From: Riemerella anatipestifer
GTDB taxonomy: Bacteria; Bacteroidota; Bacteroidia; Flavobacteriales; Weeksellaceae
NCBI RefSeq assembly: GCF_035666175.1
Contig: NZ_CP142016.1
Span: 1,736,001-1,800,000 of the forward strand
DNA length: 64,000 bases
Direction of reading: 5' to 3'
A model generated the notes under the pieces. That model had not been told where the DNA came from. It ran no database searches and saw only the letters and a program-made list of their open reading frames with translations. The position numbers and the translations under genes were made by a program. This document shows, one piece after another, positions 53,067-62,131 of the stretch; position 1 is the stretch's first letter; each line of letters starts with the position of its first letter.

Positions 53067-53702
53067 GTGAAAGTTTATATATTTGACTTAGATGATACTC
53101 TTTTTGCTGTAAATAGTATTAGTGGTGATATTGGGATTCCTATATTTAATTCTTTAGCACAAATCAATAAAACATCTAAACTTTTTTCAGAATCTGATAT
53201 TGAAAATATTTATAAGGATTGTTGGAAACTTCCTTTAGATATGGTAATCTCTAAATATGGGTTAAATAATGAGTATAAAAATATTCTCATTACTACGTAT
53301 GAAGATTTGGAAGTAAATCATCCTTTAAATTTATTTGAAGGATATTATCAAATTTCTTCAATGGAAGCGGATAAGTTTCTTGTTACAACAGGATATGAAA
53401 AACTACAAAAAAGTAAAATTGAAAATTTAGGAATAAAGGATGATTTTATAGAAATTTTCATAGATGTTCCTCACATAAATCCAAGGAAGGATAAAGAATA
53501 TTATTTTAAGGAGATAATGAAAAAATATTCTATTAGTTCTAAAAATTTTATAGTAGTAGGAGACAACTTATTGTCTGAGATAATTGTGGCAAAAAAGTTA
53601 GGAATGACCTCTGTTTTATTTGATTCAAAACAACAGTTTAATAACCATGAAATTAGACCAGATTATGTAGTAAATAGTTTAGAAAAAATACCAAAAATTT
53701 AA
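53067..53702 (+). CDS. HAD-superfamily hydrolase
   Basis: A 211-residue haloacid dehalogenase-type phosphatase beginning at a GTG two bases after the beta-helix gene stop. The motifs are VYIFDLDDTLFAV (nucleophile Asp and general acid Asp), LVTTGYEKLQKSKIENL (motif II Thr, motif III Lys) and NFIVVGDNLLSEIIVAKKLGMTSV (motif IV). It probably dephosphorylates a small metabolite, and the neighbour suggests a sugar phosphate or nucleotide. The two genes were presumably translationally coupled; with the IS in the first one, expression of this one may depend on IS-borne transcription or be lost. Confidence 0.85.
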   Translation: MKVYIFDLDDTLFAVNSISGDIGIPIFNSLAQINKTSKLFSESDIENIYKDCWKLPLDMVISKYGLNNEYKNILITTYEDLEVNHPLNLFEGYYQISSMEADKFLVTTGYEKLQKSKIENLGIKDDFIEIFIDVPHINPRKDKEYYFKEIMKKYSISSKNFIVVGDNLLSEIIVAKKLGMTSVLFDSKQQFNNHEIRPDYVVNSLEKIPKI

Positions 53703-53708
53703 ATTCAA

Positions 53709-54688
53709 ACTCGTTGTGCATTTTAAATAATACTGATTTTTAGATGATTTAATTTTCTTTGGAAGATAAATTTATTGATATATTGAATAACCGTTGCGGC
53801 GGTTATTTTACTGATTATCCTTGTTTTAAAGCCTTCAAAAGTTTTAGCATAGTTTCTTTTAATCATAAATTGGTCGCAAAGTTGAGAGAAAAATGTCTCA
53901 ATTCGTTTTCGCTTTTTCTTGTACAATGAAAATTGAGGAATATAATCTTTCTGATTACTTCTCATTGGTGTATCTAATTTAATATTAGCATAGTTAAATA
54001 AATCTATTTGAACTTTTGCTGATAAATAGCCTCTATCTCCAATTAAAGTACAGTTTCGCATTTGCTCACCACTATCTTTTAAATAGTGGATGTCGTGAAC
54101 GGATGCAGGGCTTATATCAAAATTCTTAATCACACCATTTAAAGAACATACTGCGTGTAGTTTATAGCCATAGAAATATAATTTCTGTGAAGCACAATAA
54201 CCATATGTTGGTGAAGAATAGGATTGCTCTTTACAAATTTTTGAACGAGTAGAACGAGCGTTTTCACAAACTTTCATTGGCATGCTATCAACGATAAAAA
54301 TATCTTCAAACTCATTGAACTCCATCGAAATACGCTGTCTAATTTGCTCTGTTTGTAGGGATAGTCTTCGTTTTCGCTTATTGTAAACACTTCTTTCAAT
54401 TTTGTTTATCAGAGAGTTTGGCAATTTTCTAAATAACTGTAATTCGCTATCAATACTCAAGTATTCAGCAGTAATATTAAGACTTATGACTTCTAAATCG
54501 CTCATTTTAGGTGTTCTTCTCTGATAACTAATCAGTTGATTTTCTGAAAAAAGTCCTAAAACTTCCAAAATTCTTTCATATATTTGCTCTAAGTTGTTCA
54601 TTTATATCGTTTTATAGCAAAAACAATATACTGATTTTCAGTCTAATAAACAACTCTTGTTTTTTTCATTTCATAATGCACAACGGGT
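53709..54688 (-). mobile_element. IS982-family element, copy 6
   Basis: A 980-bp copy without target duplication (left ...aaattcaa, right taatataa...). It lies between the HAD gene and acpP, so it marks the boundary between accessory DNA and the fatty-acid gene cluster, probably a recombination junction. Confidence 0.93.
53723..54601 (-). CDS. IS982-family transposase, copy 6
   Basis: Intact 292-residue transposase with the same translation as copies 4 and 7 (MNNLEQ, DSGEQM, NQKDY, NYAK). The three together suggest one recently amplified lineage. Confidence 0.95.
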   Translation of the reverse strand: MNNLEQIYERILEVLGLFSENQLISYQRRTPKMSDLEVISLNITAEYLSIDSELQLFRKLPNSLINKIERSVYNKRKRRLSLQTEQIRQRISMEFNEFEDIFIVDSMPMKVCENARSTRSKICKEQSYSSPTYGYCASQKLYFYGYKLHAVCSLNGVIKNFDISPASVHDIHYLKDSGEQMRNCTLIGDRGYLSAKVQIDLFNYANIKLDTPMRSNQKDYIPQFSLYKKKRKRIETFFSQLCDQFMIKRNYAKTFEGFKTRIISKITAATVIQYINKFIFQRKLNHLKISII

Positions 54689-54762
54689 TAATATAAACTA
54701 ATAAGCATATCTAAAAAGCTTGAAATTTTTTCAAAAAGAATATAATTTGATATGAAATTTCA

Positions 54763-54770
54763 TATATTTG
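54763..54770 (+). promoter_or_regulatory. acpP promoter -7 element
   Basis: TATATTTG lies 30 bases before the acpP ATG and 75 bases after IS copy 6. No good TTG is seen at the normal spacing. Confidence 0.45.
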
Positions 54771-54800
54771 CACCGAACAATAATTTTAAAACTTAATATT

Positions 54801-55040
54801 ATGTCAGACATTGCATCAAGAGTAAAAGCGATTATCGCAGATAAGTTAGATGTGGAGGAAACAGAAGTAACTCCAGAAGCTAGTTTTACTAACGATTTAG
54901 GAGCAGATTCGCTAGATACTGTGGAGCTTATTATGGAATTTGAAAAAGAATTCAACATCCAAATCCCTGATGATCAAGCGGAGAAAATTACTACAGTAGG
55001 GCACGCTATTGCTTATGTAGAAGAAGTGGTAAATAAATAA
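54801..55040 (+). CDS. acpP: Acyl carrier protein
   Basis: 79 residues from [20 protein letters not shown]; the frame can be extended upstream, but the sequence there is the promoter. The Ser in [12 protein letters not shown] carries the 4'-phosphopantetheine arm that holds growing acyl chains. fabF starts 27 bases later, the usual acpP-fabF pair. The protein is acidic and cytoplasmic. Confidence 0.96.
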   Translation: MSDIASRVKAIIADKLDVEETEVTPEASFTNDLGADSLDTVELIMEFEKEFNIQIPDDQAEKITTVGHAIAYVEEVVNK

Positions 55041-55067
55041 TTAGTATTTTTATCAAAGATTAAATTT

Positions 55068-56312
55068 ATGGAATTGAAAAGAGTAGTTGTTACCGGGTTT
55101 GGTGCTATTACGCCTATTGGAAATAATGCTAAAGAATATTGGGAAAGCCTTGTGAAAGGTGAGAGCGGTGCTGCTCCAATTACTCTTTTTGATGCCACTA
55201 ATTTCAAAACTAAATTTGCTTGCGAGGTTAAAAACTTCAATCCATTAGATTTTTTTGACAGAAAAGAGTCAAAGAAAATGGATAGAAATACTCAGTTGGG
55301 AATTGTAGCCGCTAGAGAAGCTATAGAACATTCTGGTATAACTAGTATAGAGGTTGATAAAAACAGAGTAGGTGTTGTATGGGGGTCAGGTATTGGTGGA
55401 CTAGAAACTTTTGAAAAAGAAGTTTTAGACTGGGCTAAATCTGATATTCCTAGATTTAATCCGTTTTTCATTCCTAAAATGATTGCGGATATTACACCAG
55501 GGCATATTTCTATTGAATATGGTTTCCACGGACCTAACTATACTACGGTATCGGCTTGTGCGTCTTCGGCAAATGCAATCATAGACTCTAAAATGTTAAT
55601 CCAACTTGGAAAGGCAGATGTTATTGTTTGTGGAGGTTCCGAAGCTGCAGTAACGGCAAGTGGCGTGGGTGGATTTAGCGCTATGATGGCACTTTCTACA
55701 AGAAATGATGACCCTAAAACAGCCTCTAGACCTTTTGATAAAGATAGAGATGGTTTCGTTCTAGGAGAAGGAGCGGGGTGCATTATTTTGGAGGAGTATG
55801 AGCACGCAAAGAGAAGAGGAGCAACTATTTATGCAGAGCTTAAAGGTGGAGGTATGAGTGCAGATGCACATCATATGACGGCACCACACCCAGAAGGTTT
55901 GGGAGCTTATTTGGTAATGAAGAACTGTTTAGAAGATGCAGGAATTACTGCTGATGAGGTAGATCACATCAATATGCATGGGACATCTACGCCATTAGGA
56001 GATATTGCAGAATCTAACGCAATTTCTAGATTACTTGGTGACCGCGCCTTTGATATACAAATCAATTCTACAAAGTCTATGACAGGACATTTGCTGGGAG
56101 CGGCAGGTGTTGTAGAGGCTATTGCTGCCATAGGAACTATTATTCATGATGTTGTTCCACCTACAATTAACCATTTTACAGACGATGAAAAAATAGATAG
56201 TCGTCTTGACTTTACTTTCAATAAAGCGGTAGAAAAAAAGGTTAATGTTGCAATGAGCAATACTTTTGGCTTCGGTGGACACAATGCGTGTGTGCTATTC
56301 AAGAAAGTCTAA
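55068..56312 (+). CDS. fabF: 3-oxoacyl-[acyl-carrier-protein] synthase II
   Basis: FabF elongates fatty acids by condensing malonyl-ACP with acyl-ACP. The 414-residue protein has the thiolase-fold catalytic residues: Cys in TVSACASSANAI, His in NMHGTSTPLGD and His in TGHLLGAAGVVEA. The N-terminus KRVVVTGFGAITPIGNNAKEYW and GFGGHNACVLF at the end are typical. It follows acpP and is 3 bases from rnc, an arrangement common in Bacteroidota. Confidence 0.97.
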   Translation: MELKRVVVTGFGAITPIGNNAKEYWESLVKGESGAAPITLFDATNFKTKFACEVKNFNPLDFFDRKESKKMDRNTQLGIVAAREAIEHSGITSIEVDKNRVGVVWGSGIGGLETFEKEVLDWAKSDIPRFNPFFIPKMIADITPGHISIEYGFHGPNYTTVSACASSANAIIDSKMLIQLGKADVIVCGGSEAAVTASGVGGFSAMMALSTRNDDPKTASRPFDKDRDGFVLGEGAGCIILEEYEHAKRRGATIYAELKGGGMSADAHHMTAPHPEGLGAYLVMKNCLEDAGITADEVDHINMHGTSTPLGDIAESNAISRLLGDRAFDIQINSTKSMTGHLLGAAGVVEAIAAIGTIIHDVVPPTINHFTDDEKIDSRLDFTFNKAVEKKVNVAMSNTFGFGGHNACVLFKKV

Positions 56313-56315
56313 AGA

Positions 56316-57059
56316 ATGAAAATCGGACGCTATTTCAATAGAATTTTATCTAGACGAAAGAAGCCAAGATATACACAGAGAGAGGCTTTTATAGTAAAAG
56401 GATTAGAAAAAATATTGGGTATACAGCCTAAAGAAGTCTCTTGGTATCAGGAGGCTTTTTCTCTCAAAAGTACTTCCAGTCAACTCAATTATGATAGGCT
56501 AGAGTTCTTAGGAGATGCCGTTCTAGGGAGTATAGTTTCCTATTATCTTTACAGGCAGTATCCACAGGAGAGTGAAGGGTTTTTAACCCAAATGAAATCT
56601 AAAATTGTTAATAGAAAGAACCTTAATCAAATAGGGGAAAAACTAAATCTGACTTCTCTAGTTTTGAAAAATGGTTCTAAGTTTGGAGCGGACTTGTCAG
56701 GTAACCTATTAGAAGCTCTTATTGGTGCTATTTATATGGATTTTGGCTATGATAAATGTCAGAAAGTAGTACTGTCTAAGATTCTTACCCACTCAGAAAT
56801 GCTAAAACTCGAAAACAAAATTATAAGTTATAAGAGTCTGTTGTTAGAGTGGAGTCAAAAGAATAAAATTAAAATAGACTACAAAACCGAAGAGGAGCTT
56901 TTACCGAGTAAAGCAAAGATGTTTAAAACCTACATTTTCGTAGGTGGTGATAAAGTGGCTAGTGCTACGGAAACTTCTAAGAAAAAATCGGAAGAAAAAG
57001 CTGCACAAAGAGCATTTTATACATTAAACAAAAAAGAAAAAATAATTGAAAGACAATAA
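56316..57059 (+). CDS. rnc: Ribonuclease III
   Basis: A 247-residue double-strand-specific RNase that processes rRNA precursors. The catalytic signature is DRLEFLGDAVLGSIVSYYLY (residues about 63-82) with the later GNLLEALIGAIYMDFGYDKC; a double-stranded RNA-binding domain follows (SYKSLLLEWSQKNKIK...KKKSEEKAAQRAFYTL). It lies within the acpP-fabF cluster with a 3-base gap and its end overlaps the next start by 14 bases. Confidence 0.95.
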   Translation: MKIGRYFNRILSRRKKPRYTQREAFIVKGLEKILGIQPKEVSWYQEAFSLKSTSSQLNYDRLEFLGDAVLGSIVSYYLYRQYPQESEGFLTQMKSKIVNRKNLNQIGEKLNLTSLVLKNGSKFGADLSGNLLEALIGAIYMDFGYDKCQKVVLSKILTHSEMLKLENKIISYKSLLLEWSQKNKIKIDYKTEEELLPSKAKMFKTYIFVGGDKVASATETSKKKSEEKAAQRAFYTLNKKEKIIERQ

Positions 57060-57516
57060 AATATTTCTTGATATAGAAGAAGAGGAAATCTCGATAGGAT
57101 TATTAAGACTTTCTCGGAAAATACAAGATTGTGAGTTGTTTTTCAATATCAACCTCCTGAATAGCTTTAAATTTAGCAGAGAAAAAGATTTTATTTTAAA
57201 AAAAGGAGGACGCTTGTATCTGTTTGTACAGTATCAAACTTATGATGAAATTACTAAATGCACATACAGTTTTATAGCGAATAAATTTTATGATACCAAA
57301 TTAGAGGACGGAACTCATTATGATTTGTTTTCAAATCTAGTGGAAGAGACTTATTTGTTGCCAGAATATAGAGATGTAGATTATATTCTGTTAACAAAGG
57401 ACTTTTTATCCGATTTTTCTGTAATTTTGTTGCCTGATAACTTGGTGTTTCCTATACAGGAAATGTTATTAAGTCCAGAGCAAGAACTCTATCAAACCAT
57501 TCAGTACTATGAATAA
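57046..57516 (+). CDS. IPExxxVDY family protein
   Basis: A 156-residue protein starting at a TTG that overlaps the rnc stop. The diagnostic motif is LPEYRDVDYILLTKDF in the C-terminal third, the signature after which this Bacteroidota family is named; function is unknown. It begins KDNKIFLDIEEEEISIGLLRL and has no signal peptide. Position between rnc and pyk is conserved in my experience of this phylum. Its end overlaps pyk by eight bases, so coupling is likely. Confidence 0.85.
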   Translation: MKDNKIFLDIEEEEISIGLLRLSRKIQDCELFFNINLLNSFKFSREKDFILKKGGRLYLFVQYQTYDEITKCTYSFIANKFYDTKLEDGTHYDLFSNLVEETYLLPEYRDVDYILLTKDFLSDFSVILLPDNLVFPIQEMLLSPEQELYQTIQYYE

Positions 57517-58954
57517 GAAATTAAAGAAAACAAAAATAATAGCAACATTAGGACCTGCATCATCTTCTAAAGAAACGATGTTAGAGCTAGTTAAGGCAGG
57601 TGTAGATGTTTTTAGAATAAATTTTTCTCACGCAGATTATGATTTGGTGAGGAGAAATGTGGAACTGATAAGAGAGATTAATCAAGAATATGGTTATTCA
57701 GTTTCGATATTAGGAGATTTACAAGGTCCAAAACTAAGAGTAGGGGTTGTAAAAGAAGGCTCTTATCTTAATCCTGGGGATATTCTTACTTTTACTAACG
57801 AAAATGTAGAAGGAGATTCAACTAGGGTATATATGACTTACCAACAGTTTCCACAAGATGTAAAAGTAGGGGAAAGAATCTTAATAGATGATGGTAAACT
57901 GGTGTTAGAGGTTATCGAGACCAACTTAAAAGACACCGTTCGTGCTAAAACGATTCAAGGAGGACCATTAAGTTCTAAAAAAGGAGTTAACCTTCCTAAT
58001 ACCGATGTATCGCTTCCAGCCCTTACAGAGAAGGATATTAAAGATGCTAATTTTATTTTAGACTTAGAACTAGACTGGATTGCATTGTCATTTGTTCGTC
58101 ATGCTCAGGATATAAAAGATTTAAAGGAGCTTATTAAGAATCACCCAACAAATAACTTTAAGACACCTATTATCGCCAAAATAGAGAAGCCTGAAGGGGT
58201 GAAAAATATAGATGAAATTCTCATGGAGTGTGATGGGATTATGGTAGCTCGTGGAGATTTAGGTGTAGAGGTACCTATGGAAGAAGTTCCTGTAATTCAA
58301 AAGACTCTAGTTAAAAAAGCAAGAGCCTATGCTAAGCCTGTAATTATTGCTACTCAAATGATGGAGACTATGATTACGAGTCTTACACCTACTAGAGCGG
58401 AGGTAAATGATGTTGCAAACTCGGTGTTAGACGGTGCCGATGCGGTGATGCTGTCTGGAGAAACTTCCGTAGGGCGTTATCCTGTAGATGTGGTGAAGAA
58501 TATGTCTAAAATAGTGAAGAGTATAGAAACGACTAACTACTACTACGACAGAAATAGTATTTTAGATAATCAGATAAGCTGTTTAGATGAAAGATTTATC
58601 ACTGATAAAATTTGTTTATCAGCAGTTAATATAGCTAAGAGTTCAGGGGCGGAGGCTATTATTACGCTTACCCACTCTGGCTATACAGCTTTCCAAATTT
58701 CTGCACATAGACCAAACTCGCACATTATTGTTTATAGTGCTAATAGAAGGGTGCTTACGATGCTTAACCTACTTTGGGGTGTTAGAGCATTTTACTATGA
58801 TATGGAGAAAACTACAGACGAAACCGTGATACAAGTTAATATGCTTACTTGCAATTATGGTTTCGTAGAAAAAGGAGATTTTGTAGTTAATCTTAATGCA
58901 ATGCCTGTACACAACGGTGGAAAAACCAATACACTAAGGCTTTCTACAATATAG
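57509..58954 (+). CDS. pyk: Pyruvate kinase
   Basis: A 481-residue glycolytic enzyme. Signatures include TKIIATLGPASSSKETM, VDVFRINFSHADYD, ILGDLQGPKLRVG, IIAKIEKPEGVKNIDEI with active-site Lys, GIMVARGDLGVEVPMEEVP, TQMMETM and DGADAVMLSGETSVGRYP. The C-terminal domain (about 365-475) is present. It ends the acpP-fabF-rnc-IPExxxVDY-pyk run at a terminator. Confidence 0.97.
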   Translation: MNKKLKKTKIIATLGPASSSKETMLELVKAGVDVFRINFSHADYDLVRRNVELIREINQEYGYSVSILGDLQGPKLRVGVVKEGSYLNPGDILTFTNENVEGDSTRVYMTYQQFPQDVKVGERILIDDGKLVLEVIETNLKDTVRAKTIQGGPLSSKKGVNLPNTDVSLPALTEKDIKDANFILDLELDWIALSFVRHAQDIKDLKELIKNHPTNNFKTPIIAKIEKPEGVKNIDEILMECDGIMVARGDLGVEVPMEEVPVIQKTLVKKARAYAKPVIIATQMMETMITSLTPTRAEVNDVANSVLDGADAVMLSGETSVGRYPVDVVKNMSKIVKSIETTNYYYDRNSILDNQISCLDERFITDKICLSAVNIAKSSGAEAIITLTHSGYTAFQISAHRPNSHIIVYSANRRVLTMLNLLWGVRAFYYDMEKTTDETVIQVNMLTCNYGFVEKGDFVVNLNAMPVHNGGKTNTLRLSTI

Positions 58955-58976
58955 AGAGTAATGCTATAAGGATAAA

Positions 58977-59013
58977 AAAGAAACCATCAGATTTTATGTC
59001 TGATGGTTTTTTT
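58977..59013. terminator. pyk terminator
   Basis: AAACCATCAGA (58981-58991) and TCTGATGGTTT (58999-59009) form a perfect 11-bp stem with a T run. The A run on the left lets it also end the convergent aldehyde dehydrogenase gene. Confidence 0.92.
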
Positions 59014-59035
59014 ATTTAGATGATGAAATTTGATT

Positions 59036-60319
59036 TTAATTTCCTACGATGGTTTTAGGATAAGTAAACTCTTTAAGGGCTAGGGCAGATAATTCTGTTC
59101 CGTAGCCTGATTTTTTAGCTCCACCAAACGGAAGTCTTGGGTCGGATTTGGTCATAGAATTGATAGCCACAGTGCCAGAATTTAGTTTTAGAGCAAAATC
59201 AAGGGCTTTGTTTTGGTTTTTAGTCCAGACGGAGTTTCCTAATCCAAACGGAATGTCATTGGCTAAGTCTAGGGCTTCATCATCGGTTTGAGCTATCATT
59301 ACCATACCGAGAGGTCCAAATAATTCTTCGGCTAAAATAGGATTTCCTTTTTTTACTAAGATAAGCCCTGGTTTAAATTCTTTATCAGACAATCGTTCTA
59401 AGGGAATGATGATTTCTGCTCCGTTAGTAATTGCTTTTTGATATTGTTGTTCTAGTTCATCAGCGAGGTCTTTTCTTGCCATACCCGACAATATGGTGTT
59501 GGGATTTAGAGGGTCTGATGGTTGATACTTTTGATAGGCTTTAGTAAACAACTCCAAGAAAGCATTGGCTATATTATGGTGAATGATAAATCTTTTGGCA
59601 GCAACACAAGTTTGTCCACAGTTTTGTAATCTTGCTAAAGCACCTACTTCTGCCGCTTGTTCTAAATCAGCATCTTCTAGAACAATAAACGCATCGCTGC
59701 CTCCAAGTTCTAAAACTGATTTTTTGATTTCTCTTCCAGCTATGGAAGCCACACTACTTCCAGCCAAATCACTTCCTGTAAGGCTTACACCTTGTACAGC
59801 AGGGTGTTTTAGTATGGTTTCGATGTCTTGATGTCCTACTTTTAAATGCTGGAATACGCCTTCAGGAAACCCAGCTTTTAGAAAAGTCTCTTCTATGGCA
59901 TCTCCACTTTGGGTACAAATGGAAGCGTGTTTTACGATAACGGTATTTCCTGCTAAAATAGTAGGCACTGCAAAACGAAGTACCTGCCAAAAAGGGAAAT
60001 TCCAAGGCATTACACCTAAAATTACCCCTAGAGGCGTATGGTGAACTTGGCTAATATTAAAGTCTGTTTGGATATGTTCTGGAGCTAATACATTAGCGTC
60101 TATATTGGTGTAAAAGCGAGTCATCATTGCTGATTTTTCTACCTCCGACAAGGCTTGAGAAATGGGTTTATTCATTTCTGTGGTAATGATATTAGCATAA
60201 GTGTTTTTTTGCTCGTCTAATATATCTGCTAAGTTTTTGAATAATAGTTGTATCTCTTGAAAAGAGCGGTTTTTCCATTGGTTAAATTCGGTATTAGCAA
60301 GGTTAATTTTATCAATCAT
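59036..60319 (-). CDS. NAD(P)-dependent aldehyde dehydrogenase (succinate-semialdehyde type)
   Basis: A 427-residue ALDH, a little shorter at the N-terminus than most succinate-semialdehyde dehydrogenases. Signatures are PLGVILGVMPWNFPFWQVLRF (cofactor site), VKHASICTQSGDAIE, SLTGSDLAGSSVAS, the general base Glu in VLELGGSDAFIVLEDADLE and catalytic Cys in NCGQTCVAAKRF; LPFGGAKKSGYGTELS ends the enzyme. The exact aldehyde cannot be fixed by eye. It is a single gene convergent with pyk. Confidence 0.88.
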   Translation of the reverse strand: MIDKINLANTEFNQWKNRSFQEIQLLFKNLADILDEQKNTYANIITTEMNKPISQALSEVEKSAMMTRFYTNIDANVLAPEHIQTDFNISQVHHTPLGVILGVMPWNFPFWQVLRFAVPTILAGNTVIVKHASICTQSGDAIEETFLKAGFPEGVFQHLKVGHQDIETILKHPAVQGVSLTGSDLAGSSVASIAGREIKKSVLELGGSDAFIVLEDADLEQAAEVGALARLQNCGQTCVAAKRFIIHHNIANAFLELFTKAYQKYQPSDPLNPNTILSGMARKDLADELEQQYQKAITNGAEIIIPLERLSDKEFKPGLILVKKGNPILAEELFGPLGMVMIAQTDDEALDLANDIPFGLGNSVWTKNQNKALDFALKLNSGTVAINSMTKSDPRLPFGGAKKSGYGTELSALALKEFTYPKTIVGN

Positions 60320-60675
60320 TCTTGTTTATTTTTTTAGTTGAAGCCTCCCTATTTAAGGGGAGAAAGCTACAAATTTAAGTATAAAATGTTGGATTTTGTT
60401 AAGTTTATACTCTTAATATTGATGGGTTTTGTCATTTTGGCAGTCTTTTTTTACAGGGTATCGCTTCGGGGTAGGTTCGAGAGGCGCTCGAGAGAACTTC
60501 GACTAAACCTCAAAATCTGACTTTGCTTTTTGGAGCAGGTTTTTATAGAACACTACTTTTACTCCTATTCATAAGATTTAGTCGCAAATTTAATCATTAT
60601 TTCCCAGCCTTAAGCCCTAAAAAAATACAAAGTATTTTATAAACAATTATCTCCACATTTTGTGGGGATTTGTAA
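60320..60675. other. Intergenic region with a GC-rich patch
   Basis: It holds one possible small membrane ORF (60386), a GC-rich imperfect palindromic patch at about 60462-60510 (TCGAG-AGGCG-CTCGA) and a hairpin near 60651-60667 (TCTCCACA/TGTGGGGA) that may end the lipoprotein gene on the minus strand. Otherwise nothing stands out. Confidence 0.4.
60386..60520 (+). CDS. Possible small single-pass membrane protein
   Basis: A 44-codon ORF starting MLDFVKFILLILMGFVILAVFFYRV, one convincing membrane helix, followed by a basic tail (SLRGRFERRSRELRLNLKI) that is written by a GC-rich, repeat-like stretch and so may not be coding. There is no clear promoter. I consider it about even whether it is real. 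Confidence 0.3.
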   Translation: MLDFVKFILLILMGFVILAVFFYRVSLRGRFERRSRELRLNLKI

Positions 60676-61215
60676 TTATTTTAAATATTTATCAGGATCG
60701 TTTATGCACTCTTCTAAATCAGGATATTTTCCCGACTTATACCTTCTTAAAGTCTCATTAAACAATGAATCAGAATATTTCTTTAAATCTTCGCTATTAT
60801 AAAAATCAAACATTTTCATTAAACTTAAGGTAGGTTTATGATTATAGTTTTCAAAATGATAGTTCTCAAGATAATTCTTTTTCTTCCATTTTTCTACTAT
60901 AAAATTTCCTAAAACATCTTTGTATTCAAAGTCGTCTCTGCTTTCTCTTAGGGAAATTAATATACACTTATCATAAACCAATTTGGATTGTGAAATATCC
61001 AACAATTCCTTTTGGTTTTTTAATCCATATCTTTCCCTCATTTTTTTTTGATCATCTTCATAAATAATAATCGCCAAATCTTCTTTTCTATAATTCACTA
61101 ATTCCCTAATTGTATTTTCAACATTTCCGTGTGAGGCAACTCTTGAAGATGTCTCACTTTTATTAGCATTGCAACTAAAAAGAAAAGTTAAAATTAGTAG
61201 ATTGAAATATTTCAT
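60676..61215 (-). CDS. Lipoprotein, candidate immunity protein for the Tae4-like amidase
   Basis: A 179-residue protein with a lipoprotein signal (NLLILTFLFSC) and a helical, charged mature part (ENTIRELVNYRKEDLAIIIYEDD..., YLENYHFENYNHKPTLSLMKMF). It starts six bases after the frameshifted amidase gene on the same strand. Immunity proteins to peptidoglycan-degrading effectors act in the periplasm, which fits the lipoprotein signal. No family name is recognised; the role is inferred from position. Confidence 0.6.
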   Translation of the reverse strand: MKYFNLLILTFLFSCNANKSETSSRVASHGNVENTIRELVNYRKEDLAIIIYEDDQKKMRERYGLKNQKELLDISQSKLVYDKCILISLRESRDDFEYKDVLGNFIVEKWKKKNYLENYHFENYNHKPTLSLMKMFDFYNSEDLKKYSDSLFNETLRRYKSGKYPDLEECINDPDKYLK

Positions 61216-61221
61216 GATATA

Positions 61222-62062
61222 CTATTTTATGGGAAGCCAATTTACTGTTTTCCAATTCTGATAATGATTAGTTCCAAGATTACCTTTATAGGCAACATCT
61301 ACATGTAGGACAGAATTTGCACTTCTATATTGTGCTATAATACCTGTGACCGCAACATCTGACTGTTTATAGGGTTTGCCATATGTGTACTGTCCTCCAA
61401 AACTATTTAGATAATTATTAGTCATTCTTGTTGCAGACGTATAATATCTTAAGCCTCCCGCCTCCTATCCAATCTCCATTTACTGAAAATCCTGCTTTGT
61501 TCATAGCATAACTCAATCTTAAAGCACAAGTGTTACCTTGTAACTCATTATAAAGATTGGTTCGCTTATTATATTCCTTCTCTAGGGGACCTCCGATTTT
61601 TTTTACCAATTCATCAACCGAAACATCGCCTGGTTTCAAGTAGTTATCATAAATACTCTTTATTTGTTCTTCTGTGAAACCCTTTCTCTGCAATTCTGCT
61701 ATACGAGATGCTTTGTTATTCATCGAGTGCATTGAGTGGCTTAACCCAGCGACAATACCACCTGTTACAGCCCCTTGCCAGAAATTTCCTCCAGTTAGTT
61801 CTGCGCCTATCCCACCAGATAATGCCCCAAAGAAAATTTGCCCACCTGCTTTACCTGCCCAATCACCTGCTATAGCGCCAAATCCACTGGCACCTAAACT
61901 TCCTGCAAATCCACTAACTGCAGAACTTAAAAAGTCTTGCCCTTGCATTAAACCTAATACTCCTTGGGAGATAGCGTGTGTACCTGCTTGTACTATAGCT
62001 AAACCTACTCCTCCAATAGATTCTTTTAAATTGCCTAAAAATGTGGTGAGTTTACAGTTGTA
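61222..62062 (-). pseudogene. Displaced Rhs C-terminus with Tae4-like amidase toxin, frameshifted
   Basis: Reading from 62062 the frame gives KLTTFLGNLKESIGGVG, then glycine-rich Rhs-type sequence (GFAGSLGASGFGAIAGDWAGKAGG, LTGGNFWQGAVTGGIVAGLSHSMH), but there is no start before ATG 61948, so this is an orphan C-terminal piece. The toxin part has GNTCALRLSYAMNKAGF and, after a one-base insertion near 61451-61460, RYYTSATRMTNNYL, YTYGKPYKQS and LHVDVAYKGNL. Cys in NTCALR and His in HVDV are the candidate catalytic pair of T6SS amidase effector 4 (Tae4) enzymes, which cut peptidoglycan. As written the gene is broken. Family call is by motif only. Confidence 0.75.
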
Positions 62063-62131
62063 ATTAATGAGAAAACACCCTTTCTGCTTTAATATTAGTT
62101 TTTATTACCCACTTATTATTTTCATAATAAA

